From Deltaproteobacteria bacterium RBG_16_44_11 (GTDB lineage Bacteria > Desulfobacterota > Syntrophia > Syntrophales > Smithellaceae), in the NCBI GenBank assembly GCA_001797845.1, contig MGQN01000020.1, positions 74,362 through 94,244 of the forward strand: a DNA stretch of 19,883 nt. Direction: 5' to 3'. Positions 7,821 to 15,436 of the stretch are shown in pieces. Within the stretch, counting starts at the first letter, position 1. Each line of letters opens with the position of its first letter. The position numbers were made by a program, and so were the translations under genes. The notes below the pieces were generated by a model, which worked only from the letters and a program-made list of their open reading frames with translations, did not search any database and was not told the origin of the DNA.

Positions 7821-7823
7821 AAA
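7810..7823. repeat. 14-bp perfect palindrome over the -10 element
   Basis: TTTATTATAATAAA reads identically on both strands. It contains the -10 hexamer of the + promoter and, by symmetry, a TATAAT on the - strand (7818-7813) facing the split-barrel gene. It may be an operator or simply two facing -10 elements. Confidence 0.5.
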
Positions 7824-7879
7824 CTCATAACTTGTTTTGTTGTCCTTATTTTTGCCGGTAACTTTATAAAGGATTCTAC

Positions 7880-9280
7880 ATGAAGCGCTTTCATAAGTCG
7901 ATAATTTTTGGTTTTCGGCTTGGTATTTTCCTGACGCTTCTGGCGCTAATGGCTGTTTTTTTCTTTGGAGCGTATCTGGAAAGGGTGGAATACGGCCTCT
8001 ATGATTTAAGCTCCCGCCTTCGTGTAAAATCTTCCGCCGCGCCTGTTGCGGTCATAGCCATTGATGAAAAAAGTCTTGCTGATTTCGGCCCATGGCCATG
8101 GCCCCGCTCCTATATTGCCTTCATGATCGATCTATTAGAATCATATGAAGCTAGGGTGATCGGCCTGGACATCATGTACTCCGATAAAGACCTGAATCAC
8201 GGCCTTAAGGAAGTACTCAACATTATCAAAACAATCGAAAATAATCCCCAATATTCCAGAAAAAATATGAGCACAATCGTTCTTTTAGCGGCACTGAAGG
8301 ACGCGGAGAGAAGGCTTGATAATGATGCTATTCTTGCCAACTCCATTGCCATGAACAAAAAAGTTGTTCTGCCTCTTTTCTTTGTCTTAGGCAAATCTTC
8401 AGTTGAAGATTTTCACAGCTTTCCCGATTACCTCGGAAATAATTCTCTTTTCCCTTTTTCTTTTGACGACAGCGTCTCTGCTCACGGAATAGTCACTCCC
8501 ATTCCCGCTTTTGCCAAGGATTCTCTGGCTATGGGCCATGTCAATGTTATCGCGGATGGAGACGGCACTGTCCGCAGCGAGCCGCTTTTCATTAATTACA
8601 ATGACAAGATATTCGCTTCCTTCGCGCTGCAACTCACGCTGGCGTATCTTAATCTTGATTTGCACGATATAAAATTCGGCAAGGAATTGACCTTCGGCTC
8701 AAAAACCATTCCTCTATTTCGCCATAATAAGATGCTCATCACTTTTAAAAACGGCATCCCTTATTATTCATTTCTGGACGTAATAAATAAAAAAATCCCT
8801 GCTGAAGCATTTAAAAATAAAATTGTGATTATCGCGCCAAGCATCCCTGTATTCGGAGCTATTCAGGTTACTCCCATCACATTCAATGTTCCGGCAGCAA
8901 AGATAACCGCCAATGTTATTGATAATATTATAAGCAATGATTATATCCTTCGTCCACAATGGGCATTGATTCTTGAATTATTAATGATTTTCTTCTTTGG
9001 CCTTTACATTGCCTTAATTATACCGCAACTGAAAGCGTCTAGCGGCGCTATTATATCTCTCGGGTTTCTGGTATTTTGGCTAATAACCGGCGTTTTTCTT
9101 TTTATGGTTTACGGTTATTGGATAAAATCTATTTATTCCGCTCTTCTGCTGATAGTTGGCTATATTGCTATCATATCTAAAAGGTATCTGCTTAGGGAAA
9201 GACTAAAAGAGCGCATTTATGCGGACAGCGTTGCAACCAACAAAATGCGTAAGCGAGATACCCAACAGGCAAAGAATTAA
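7880..9280 (+). CDS. CHASE2-domain membrane sensor without output domain
   Basis: The 466-residue protein has one N-terminal membrane helix (about residues 10-32), a large extracytoplasmic CHASE2 domain (about 40-345), and three C-terminal membrane helices (about 356-440). The signature IAIDEKSLADFGPWPWPR followed by ARVIGLDIMYSD is classic CHASE2. In most CHASE2 proteins these three helices lead to an adenylate cyclase, a GGDEF domain or a kinase. Here only about 25 charged residues follow (from YLLRERLKER to the end), so the receptor has no enzymatic output of its own. The reading frame ends cleanly, with no cyclase remnant in the next 50 nt. The start has AAAGGA 6 nt upstream. With the PP2C and FHA genes behind it, it is likely the input part of a phospho-signalling module. 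Confidence 0.85.
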   Translation: MKRFHKSIIFGFRLGIFLTLLALMAVFFFGAYLERVEYGLYDLSSRLRVKSSAAPVAVIAIDEKSLADFGPWPWPRSYIAFMIDLLESYEARVIGLDIMYSDKDLNHGLKEVLNIIKTIENNPQYSRKNMSTIVLLAALKDAERRLDNDAILANSIAMNKKVVLPLFFVLGKSSVEDFHSFPDYLGNNSLFPFSFDDSVSAHGIVTPIPAFAKDSLAMGHVNVIADGDGTVRSEPLFINYNDKIFASFALQLTLAYLNLDLHDIKFGKELTFGSKTIPLFRHNKMLITFKNGIPYYSFLDVINKKIPAEAFKNKIVIIAPSIPVFGAIQVTPITFNVPAAKITANVIDNIISNDYILRPQWALILELLMIFFFGLYIALIIPQLKASSGAIISLGFLVFWLITGVFLFMVYGYWIKSIYSALLLIVGYIAIISKRYLLRERLKERIYADSVATNKMRKRDTQQAKN

Positions 9281-9337
9281 TGGATGCTTTAATAACGTCT
9301 TTAAGTTATATTTATTTCAAGACAGTTGAATGTCTCA

Positions 9338-10147
9338 ATGAGAATGTATAAATTGAATTTAACCGCCGCCGGTAAAACCGATCAAGGATTTGCTCGTTCA
9401 AATAACGAAGATAATTATTATGTGGACGTTAAATCGGGACTTCTAATTGTAGCTGATGGAATGGGCGGTCATGCGGCAGGAGAAATAGCCAGTAAATTAG
9501 CTATTAATGTCATTAGAGATTATTTTCAAGGGGAAAATAAGTTTATTCGCAATTATGATCAACCCTACGCTCCGGCAACAAATAAGCTTAATTCCGCGCT
9601 GTGTTTGGCCAATCTAGCTGTTTTTGAAGCGGCGCAAAGTTCTCCTCAATTGAAGGGAATGGGAACAACTATTGCCGCAGCGTTAATTATTGGCAACAAA
9701 TTGAGCATTGCCCATATTGGTGACAGCCGCGTTTATTTAATTAGGTCGGACAATATCGAACAGTTGACCGATGATCATTCAATTGTTAATGAACAAGTTA
9801 AACGCGATATAATCACTAAAGAAGAAGCGGCAAAATCCAACATTAAAAATTTACTCACTAAAGCGCTGGGAATCGCCCCGGAAGTGAAAGCGGATTTAAA
9901 TGAACTTACCTTATTTGATGGTGATATATTACTTTTGTGTAGCGATGGTCTGAACACTATGCTAACTGATGAATCCATACTTAAAATAATATCTTTTGCG
10001 AAACGGACCAGTGATGCCTGCGAGTTTTTGATTAACGCAGCTAACGAAAAAGGCGGTAAAGATAATATTACTGTTATTGTAGGTTATATTAAAAAGAAAA
10101 ATTGGTATTCGGCATTTAATAAATTTACGGAATCTCTTTGGGGGTAA
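9338..10147 (+). CDS. PP2C-family serine/threonine protein phosphatase
   Basis: This soluble PPM/PP2C phosphatase has about 269 residues and every metal-binding motif: RSNNED (about residue 20-25), ADGMGGH (39-45), AHIGDSRVYLIR, LLLCSDGLN and GGKDNITVIV. The aspartates in NED, DGMGG, SDGL and GKDN, which bind two Mn or Mg ions, are all intact, so it should be active. It is of the short bacterial type (Stp/PrpC), which removes phosphate from targets of Hanks-type kinases. The frame is open to a TTG at 9326; ATG codons at 9338 and 9344 are more likely starts, and no ribosome site decides among them. It lies 57 nt after the CHASE2 gene and 3 nt before the FHA gene. No Ser/Thr kinase is present in the window. 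Confidence 0.88.
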   Translation: MRMYKLNLTAAGKTDQGFARSNNEDNYYVDVKSGLLIVADGMGGHAAGEIASKLAINVIRDYFQGENKFIRNYDQPYAPATNKLNSALCLANLAVFEAAQSSPQLKGMGTTIAAALIIGNKLSIAHIGDSRVYLIRSDNIEQLTDDHSIVNEQVKRDIITKEEAAKSNIKNLLTKALGIAPEVKADLNELTLFDGDILLLCSDGLNTMLTDESILKIISFAKRTSDACEFLINAANEKGGKDNITVIVGYIKKKNWYSAFNKFTESLWG

Positions 10148-10150
10148 TGT

Positions 10151-10906
10151 ATGACAAGAATATTATTAAAATACAAAAAAACGGTAATTAGAGATATTAT
10201 TATGGAGAAAAAGTTGCTAACTATCGGCAGGAAATCGGACAATGATATTTTTATTGATAATCAGGCCGTCTCCGGACATCACGCTGTGATAAAAATTGAA
10301 GGCGATGGTCTGTTTATCGAAGATTCAAACAGCCTTAACGGCACATACTTAGAAGGCGATGGTCTGTTTATCGAAGATTTAAACAGCCTTAACGGTACAT
10401 ACTTAAACGGCCAAAAAGTATCCAAAGGCCAACTTTACCATGGCGATGTTATTTTAATCGGCGTGTATACATTAGAGATTATTTCCGACAAAATTAGAGA
10501 AAAAGATAAAAAGAGTTTCACTATTCGCGGCCGCTCCATGGAAGAAACGTTTGTTATAGCTCCGTATGATAAAAAGAAAATGTTGATCTCTACCGATAAA
10601 AACATACAAGATCCGCTGGGAGGATTCATCGTCATTGAAGGATCAACTGATAGTAAAGAGTACCAATTTAAAGATAGAGTATCGGCAATCGGGAAAGAAA
10701 AAGGTTCGGCCATAAAACTTAAAGGTCTTTTTGCTCCCAAAGTAGCTGCACTGGTCAACCGCCGCAAAGAAGGTTATTTTATTACACCATCAAGCAACAA
10801 GAAATTGAAAATAAACGGCAAAGAAATTGACCACCGCTATGATCTAAAAGACGGCGATATTGTGGAAGTGGCTAAGCTTAAATTACAATTTTATGTTAAA
10901 GAGTAA
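10151..10906 (+). CDS. FHA-domain protein with internal duplication and second degenerate FHA-like domain
   Basis: The 251-residue protein has an N-terminal forkhead-associated domain, which binds phosphothreonine peptides. Its core residues are GR at 26-27, SGHH at 41-44 and the N-G-T loop at 63-65. An 18-residue stretch (50-67) is repeated at once (68-85), so the SLNGT loop occurs twice. After a linker (about 115-150), a second, weaker FHA-like domain fills 155-251: SAIGKEKGSAIKL stands for the GR strand, and LKINGKEID with KDGDIVEVAKLKLQF for the end of the sandwich, but the S-x-x-H and N-G-T residues are lost. Ribosome site GGGGG at 10140-10144 overlaps the end of the phosphatase gene, suggesting coupled translation. 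It may tether a phosphorylated partner of the CHASE2/PP2C module. Confidence 0.82.
   Translation: MTRILLKYKKTVIRDIIMEKKLLTIGRKSDNDIFIDNQAVSGHHAVIKIEGDGLFIEDSNSLNGTYLEGDGLFIEDLNSLNGTYLNGQKVSKGQLYHGDVILIGVYTLEIISDKIREKDKKSFTIRGRSMEETFVIAPYDKKKMLISTDKNIQDPLGGFIVIEGSTDSKEYQFKDRVSAIGKEKGSAIKLKGLFAPKVAALVNRRKEGYFITPSSNKKLKINGKEIDHRYDLKDGDIVEVAKLKLQFYVKE
10298..10405 (+). repeat. Tandem 54-bp in-frame duplication inside the FHA gene
   Basis: Copies at 10298-10351 and 10352-10405 differ at only two positions, both C/T: one changes Ser to Leu and one is silent. The unit encodes EGDGLFIEDSNSLNGTYL. The near identity of synonymous sites points to a recent event. Confidence 0.95.
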
Positions 10907-10928
10907 AAGACTCTTGGCAAGAGAACCC

Positions 10929-11735
10929 ATGAATACAATAACAAATCGTCCCATAGGTGTGTTTGATTCCGGCATCGGCGGCTTGACGGTCGTACGCTCT
11001 TTAATGGAGCATTTGCCTTTTGAAAATATTATTTATTTTGGCGACACGGCGCGCGTTCCCTACGGCATTAAATCCGTGGAAACCATTAATCTCTATGCTG
11101 CTCAAATCACTGAATTCCTCATGAAGAAGGAGGTAAAACTTCTCATCGTTGCCTGTAACACCATGTCCGCCGTTGCTCTGCAAACAATAAAGGACTTATC
11201 CAACGTTCCGGTTTTGGAAGTAATAGACGCCAGCGCCAAGATCGCTGCGAAAGATTCCCGCACAAAATCAATCGGCGTCATTGGAACACCGGCAACAATT
11301 AACAGCAATGCGTACGCCCGCGCCATACGCCTTTTGGATAAAGAAGCGAAAATTTTTTCACAGCCCTGCCCGCTTTTTGTGCCGCTGGTCGAAGAAGGAT
11401 GGCTGGATCATCCCGCAACAAGGCTTATTGCACAGGAATATTTAAAGCCGGTGATTGCCGAAAAAATCGATACGCTGGTTCTGGGCTGCACTCATTACCC
11501 GCTACTAAAGCCCCTGCTGCAAGATATTGCCGGACAGACTGTAAAGCTCATTGACTCGGCAGAGGCTATGGCCGATATTGCCGCCAATTTGATCGCCCAA
11601 CAAAAAATATACAATCAAAATCGCCGCTCGCCTGATTATCTTTTTTGTGTAACTGATGTTCCTTACCGTTTTCAAACAATTGGCGAACGCTTTCTTGGGC
11701 GCACTATTAGCCGTATTGAATTGGTAAAACTTTAA
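10929..11735 (+). CDS. murI: Glutamate racemase
   Basis: The 268-residue protein is a cofactor-independent glutamate racemase that makes D-glutamate for peptidoglycan in the cytoplasm. It has the full set of family motifs: IGVFDSGIGGLTV at the N-terminus, YFGDTARVPYG, the first catalytic cysteine at about C76 (VACNTMSA) and the second at about C187 (LGCTHYP). The open frame extends upstream to 10860 inside the FHA gene, but the family start fits the ATG at 10929 (MNTITNRPIGVFDSG), which is preceded by AAGAGAA. It follows the FHA gene by 22 nt with no terminator, so cell-wall precursor supply and the phospho-signalling module may be expressed together. The assignment is secure. Confidence 0.95.
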   Translation: MNTITNRPIGVFDSGIGGLTVVRSLMEHLPFENIIYFGDTARVPYGIKSVETINLYAAQITEFLMKKEVKLLIVACNTMSAVALQTIKDLSNVPVLEVIDASAKIAAKDSRTKSIGVIGTPATINSNAYARAIRLLDKEAKIFSQPCPLFVPLVEEGWLDHPATRLIAQEYLKPVIAEKIDTLVLGCTHYPLLKPLLQDIAGQTVKLIDSAEAMADIAANLIAQQKIYNQNRRSPDYLFCVTDVPYRFQTIGERFLGRTISRIELVKL

Positions 11736-11736
11736 A

Positions 11737-11762
11737 GAATTTTTTCCGCAAAAGCGGAATTC
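11737..11762. other. Hairpin in the murI-thyX gap
   Basis: TTCCGC (11744-11749) and GCGGAA (11754-11759) pair across an AAAA loop. The flanking GAATT (11737-11741) and AATTC (11758-11762) can form an alternative stem. No T-run follows on either strand, so an mRNA-processing or translation-control role is as likely as termination. Confidence 0.4.
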
Positions 11763-11781
11763 AGGAAAATACATTAAATTT

Positions 11782-13251
11782 ATGAAAGTTCTTCTTGCCG
11801 GTTATAATTTGGATTACGATCTCATTCGAGAGCTTAAAAATAAAAGCGCTTCGAATCAAGACTTGACGCCGGAAACTATATCGGCGGCATACGCCCGTAT
11901 CAGCCGCTCCCCCAAGCATGTTTTTGAACTGCGGGAAATCGCCCGCGTGGAAGTGGATAAAGCGCGCCAATCCAACCGCAACATCGTTTTTGCCATGGGA
12001 CACAGCTCGGTCGCCGAGCACGCGGTATTCAATATTGATGTGCTGGGTGTTTCCCGACTGCTGGTTGAGGAAATTGAAAAATTTCGCTTATGTTCCTTTA
12101 CGGAGAAATCACAACGCTATGTTCTGTTTGATAAGGATTTCGTCGTCCCTGAAGAAATTCAACAGGCCGGCATGGTCGGTTTGTTCACTGAAACAGTCAT
12201 GGCGCAGAATGATTATTACCATAAACTCTACGAAAAATTAAAACCTCATATTTTTTCCAGGAACAAAGATTTAGCGCAAAATCCGTCTAATCGTTTACTT
12301 CTGGAAGGGTGGGCCAAAGAAGACGCTCGTTATGTCATCTCCATGGCCACACAAACACAATTGGGCATGACCATCAATGCGCGTAATTTGGAATTGATGC
12401 TGCGGCGTTTGGCCTCTCTTCCTGTTGCCGAGGCGCAAGAATACAGCAAAAAACTGTACGCGGTGACAAAAGATATTGCCCCCTCTCTTATTCGTTACAC
12501 GCAAGCCACCGATTACGATAAGCTTACCAGGCAAAATTTAATCAAAAAGGCTAACAGTTACTTTCTTAAATATTCCGTCAATAAGAGAGCTGAAAAATCC
12601 GTCGCCGCCCGCTTAACTTATGCCTCACCCGATGCCGACAATAAGATCACGGCGGCACTCCTTTTTTCTTCATCCAATTTAACTTATTCACAATGCTTGA
12701 ATCACGCTAAGCGTCTGACATCCATAGAGCGGAAGGCTTTATTCAAGGCGGCCTTTGAGCATCTCCAGCCACATGACGCGGTACTGCGAGAAATGGAAAA
12801 CATCGATTTACAATTTGAACTTGTGCCCAGCGCCAGTTGTTTTGCCCAATTAAAAAGGCACCGGATGTCTACCATTATAGCTCAGGAATATAATCCTTCC
12901 TTGGGCGTATCTGTTCCCACTTCTGTGCAAGAAATTGGCCAGCAAAAAACATTCATGGACATTATGCGCCAGACCGAAAAAGCTTATGACCAAATTAAGA
13001 AAAAAGCGCCTTTTGCCGCCGCTTATGTTTTGACCAACGCGCATCGAAAAAGAGTTTTGATGAAATTCAGTGCCCGTGAGCTTTATCATATTGCCCGCAT
13101 GCGCGCTGATGAGCATGCCCAATGGGATATCCGTAAACTCACGGAGGACATGCTCAAACAGGCAAAAAAAGCCATGCCTCTGACGCTGATACTTGCCTGC
13201 GGCAAAGACGGTTTTGACGCTCTTTATAAAAAGACTTTTAAGCGCGGCTGA
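11782..13251 (+). CDS. thyX: Double-domain FAD-dependent thymidylate synthase-like protein (ThyX family)
   Basis: The 489-residue protein is about twice the usual ThyX size and contains two ThyX-related halves. The first (about 1-250) has GHSSVAEHAVFNIDVLGVSR, a signature region KFRLCSFTEKSQRY (100-113) and the downstream EDARYVISMAT with TINARNLELMLRR, all typical of ThyX. The RHR of the RHRxxSxxExSxRY signature is altered to KFR. The second half (about 270-489) has LKRHRMSTIIAQEYN, keeping RHR (359-361) but not the S-x-R-Y part, then ADEHAQWDIRKL. ThyX methylates dUMP to dTMP with methylene-folate, FAD and NADPH in a tetramer whose active sites are shared between subunits. No thyA is in the window. 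Whether this form makes dTMP or does something else is open. The start is the first ATG, with AGGA 15 nt upstream. Confidence 0.8.
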   Translation: MKVLLAGYNLDYDLIRELKNKSASNQDLTPETISAAYARISRSPKHVFELREIARVEVDKARQSNRNIVFAMGHSSVAEHAVFNIDVLGVSRLLVEEIEKFRLCSFTEKSQRYVLFDKDFVVPEEIQQAGMVGLFTETVMAQNDYYHKLYEKLKPHIFSRNKDLAQNPSNRLLLEGWAKEDARYVISMATQTQLGMTINARNLELMLRRLASLPVAEAQEYSKKLYAVTKDIAPSLIRYTQATDYDKLTRQNLIKKANSYFLKYSVNKRAEKSVAARLTYASPDADNKITAALLFSSSNLTYSQCLNHAKRLTSIERKALFKAAFEHLQPHDAVLREMENIDLQFELVPSASCFAQLKRHRMSTIIAQEYNPSLGVSVPTSVQEIGQQKTFMDIMRQTEKAYDQIKKKAPFAAAYVLTNAHRKRVLMKFSARELYHIARMRADEHAQWDIRKLTEDMLKQAKKAMPLTLILACGKDGFDALYKKTFKRG

Positions 13252-13278
13252 TAGGACTACCTGACAAAAAGTGATTCC

Positions 13279-14649
13279 ATGATAGACAAAAACAATCTTT
13301 ATATTCTTTTGGCCATTACTTTAAGCTCGTTTCTTACACCATTTATGGGTTCGGCTCTTAATGTCGCTCTGCCCATTATAGGTAAAGACCTGGCCCTGAC
13401 AGCTCTGGCCGTAAGCTGGGTAGCTTCGTCCTTTCTTTTGGCCGCCGCCATTACACTTGTTCCTCTGGGAAGAATTGCCGATATTTACGGCCGCAAAAGA
13501 ATTTTTCTCTATGGTGCAATGATTTTTACAATTTCCTCCTCGTTTTGCATCTGGTCTCCCACACAATCATTTTTGATATTTTTTCGCGCAATCCAGGGCA
13601 TTGGCGGAGCAATGATTTTCAGCACCGGCACGGCGATGTTGATTTCCGCTTATCCGCAGAAAGAAAGGGGTAAAATTCTGGGAATCAATCTGGCCGCTGT
13701 TTATATCGGTTTGACCATCGGCCCTTTTATCGGCGGCCTGCTGACACAGCATTTCGGCTGGAGATACATTTTTCTTTTTTCTTCTTTGTTGGGCACGATA
13801 ATTATTTTAATAATTCTGCGTACGAATAAAGAAGAACGGCCGGAAGCCAAAGGAGAAGGATTTGACTTTGCCGGTTCTCTTCTTTACGGCATTGCTCTTT
13901 TTGCGATCATGTATGGATTTTCCCTTTTGCCTTCATTGCAGGCGGGGTTACTTATCGGCCTTGGAGTTTTTTGCCTTTGTTTCTTCATTTTTCGCCAACT
14001 TAAAATTCCTTTCCCTTTGCTGGACATTCATTTGTTCCTGGATAACAAGGTTTTCGCTTTTTCCAATTTGGCGGCGTTGATTAACTATTGCGCCACTTTC
14101 GCGGTTACTTTTTTGCTCAGTCTTTATCTTCAGCACATTAAAATACTCACACCTCTGCAAGCAGGCACAATCCTGATTGCCGACCCGATAGTTCTGGCTC
14201 TTTGTTCGCCTTTTGCCGGAAAACTCTCAGATCGTTTTGAGCCTCAGCTTATTGCTTCGCTCGGTATGGCTCTCACTGTAATCGGTCTCGTTTTATTGCT
14301 TTTTATCGGTGACGATACCAGCATTCAATACATTGTAATGTGCCTGGTTTTGCTGGGCGTCGGTTTTGCTCTTTTTTCTTCACCTAACGTCAACGCCACC
14401 ATGAGCGCCGTAGGAAATAAATTTTATGGCGTCGCTTCGGCAACACTGGCCACCATGCGCCTTACCGGTCAAATGTTCAGCATGGGCATAACGATGCTAG
14501 TTTTTGCCGTTATTCTAGGAAATCATCCTATTTCGCAGGCGGAAAGTCCGCTTCTTTTAAAAAGCATCCGGATTATCTTTTTTATCCTTGCCATTATTTG
14601 CGGCGGCGGTATATTTGCTTCCGCAACTCGGGGAAAGGTACATAAATGA
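13279..14649 (+). CDS. MFS drug/solute exporter, DHA2 (EmrB/QacA)-like
   Basis: The 456-residue integral membrane protein belongs to the major facilitator superfamily. After the first helix (FLTPFMGSALNVALPIIG, the D1 motif of DHA families) comes motif A, GRIADIYGRKR, in the loop between helices 2 and 3. FRAIQGIGGAMIFSTGTAM follows as motif B, and AAVYIGLTIGPFIGGLLT as motif C, which marks proton-driven antiporters. About 13-14 hydrophobic segments can be counted, as in the 14-helix DHA2 group. The substrate cannot be read from sequence. It lies 27 nt after thyX and shares ATGA with the next gene, so it is very likely cotranscribed with the TauE/SafE permease. Confidence 0.85.
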   Translation: MIDKNNLYILLAITLSSFLTPFMGSALNVALPIIGKDLALTALAVSWVASSFLLAAAITLVPLGRIADIYGRKRIFLYGAMIFTISSSFCIWSPTQSFLIFFRAIQGIGGAMIFSTGTAMLISAYPQKERGKILGINLAAVYIGLTIGPFIGGLLTQHFGWRYIFLFSSLLGTIIILIILRTNKEERPEAKGEGFDFAGSLLYGIALFAIMYGFSLLPSLQAGLLIGLGVFCLCFFIFRQLKIPFPLLDIHLFLDNKVFAFSNLAALINYCATFAVTFLLSLYLQHIKILTPLQAGTILIADPIVLALCSPFAGKLSDRFEPQLIASLGMALTVIGLVLLLFIGDDTSIQYIVMCLVLLGVGFALFSSPNVNATMSAVGNKFYGVASATLATMRLTGQMFSMGITMLVFAVILGNHPISQAESPLLLKSIRIIFFILAIICGGGIFASATRGKVHK

Positions 14650-15422
14650 CATTGAATTTTATCAGCTTTTTAATCGGACTTTTAACCGGAATCTTTGGCG
14701 GCCTTGTCGGCATCGGCGGCGGATTAATTATGATTCCCTTGATGGTCGGGATTTTGAAATTCAGTCAACACAAAGCTCACGGCACCAGTCTTGTTGCCCT
14801 GGTCTTTACGGGACTCAGCGGTGCGGTTACGTATGCGCTCAATGGTTCCATTGATCTCATTGCCGCAATATGCCTGGCGGCTACAGCTATGCTCACCGCC
14901 CGTGCCGGTGCCCGCTATTGTCATGTACTTCCCGAATGGAAATTAAGGAAATATTTTGGAATGTTCCTAATATTTTGCGCCATTCTTTTAATTTTAAAAC
15001 CTTATATCAGCGTACCGGCCGCAGCTTCACCGTTTTATTTTCAAATAGGAGTGTTTTCAATAACAGGATTATTTGTCGGCTTTCTTTCCGGCATGATGGG
15101 AGTTGGCGGCGGGACAATCATGGTTCCGGCTATGGTGCTGCTTGCCGGTTTCAGCCAGCATTTAGCCCAGGGGACATCACTTTTAGTCATGGTTCCGGCA
15201 GGCAGTGTTGGCGCCTTCATGCACTGGAAGATGGGTAATGTAGCCACGGAAATTCTTTTCGGACTTGTGCCGGGAATTATATTAGGTGCTTATCTCGGCG
15301 GTCATTTTGCGCATTTTATTCCCGATACACCGCTTCGCTTTACATTTATCGCTGTTATAATTTTTATGGGTGTGAGGTATGTCCGTTCATCGCAATCCAC
15401 AGATGTTTCAGTATGTGAATAG
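14646..15422 (+). CDS. TauE/SafE-family (sulfite/organosulfonate exporter-like) permease
   Basis: The 258-residue membrane protein has two homologous halves, each beginning with the TauE/SafE signature: GIFGGLVGIGGGLIMIPLM (about 16-34) and GFLSGMMGVGGGTIMVPAM (about 144-162), each followed by a SQH-x-A-x-GTSL strand. Family members move sulfite, sulfoacetate, taurine-derived anions or other small organic anions, but most have no proven substrate. It has about eight hydrophobic segments. Its start codon overlaps the MFS stop codon by 4 nt (ATGA), and AAAGG lies just upstream. No sulfonate metabolism genes are near, so a sulfur role is not supported by context. Confidence 0.85.
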   Translation: MTLNFISFLIGLLTGIFGGLVGIGGGLIMIPLMVGILKFSQHKAHGTSLVALVFTGLSGAVTYALNGSIDLIAAICLAATAMLTARAGARYCHVLPEWKLRKYFGMFLIFCAILLILKPYISVPAAASPFYFQIGVFSITGLFVGFLSGMMGVGGGTIMVPAMVLLAGFSQHLAQGTSLLVMVPAGSVGAFMHWKMGNVATEILFGLVPGIILGAYLGGHFAHFIPDTPLRFTFIAVIIFMGVRYVRSSQSTDVSVCE

Positions 15423-15436
15423 TTGAGGCACAATAG

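Noticed and set aside
10860..10928. Upstream extension of the murI frame into the FHA gene
   Set aside because: The extra 23 residues are outside the family start, overlap the FHA coding region and have no ribosome site; the ATG at 10929 fits the family.
14870..15238. 122-codon + strand open frame inside the TauE/SafE gene
   Set aside because: It overlaps a membrane protein with clear duplicated motifs, and its composition is that of an out-of-frame reading.
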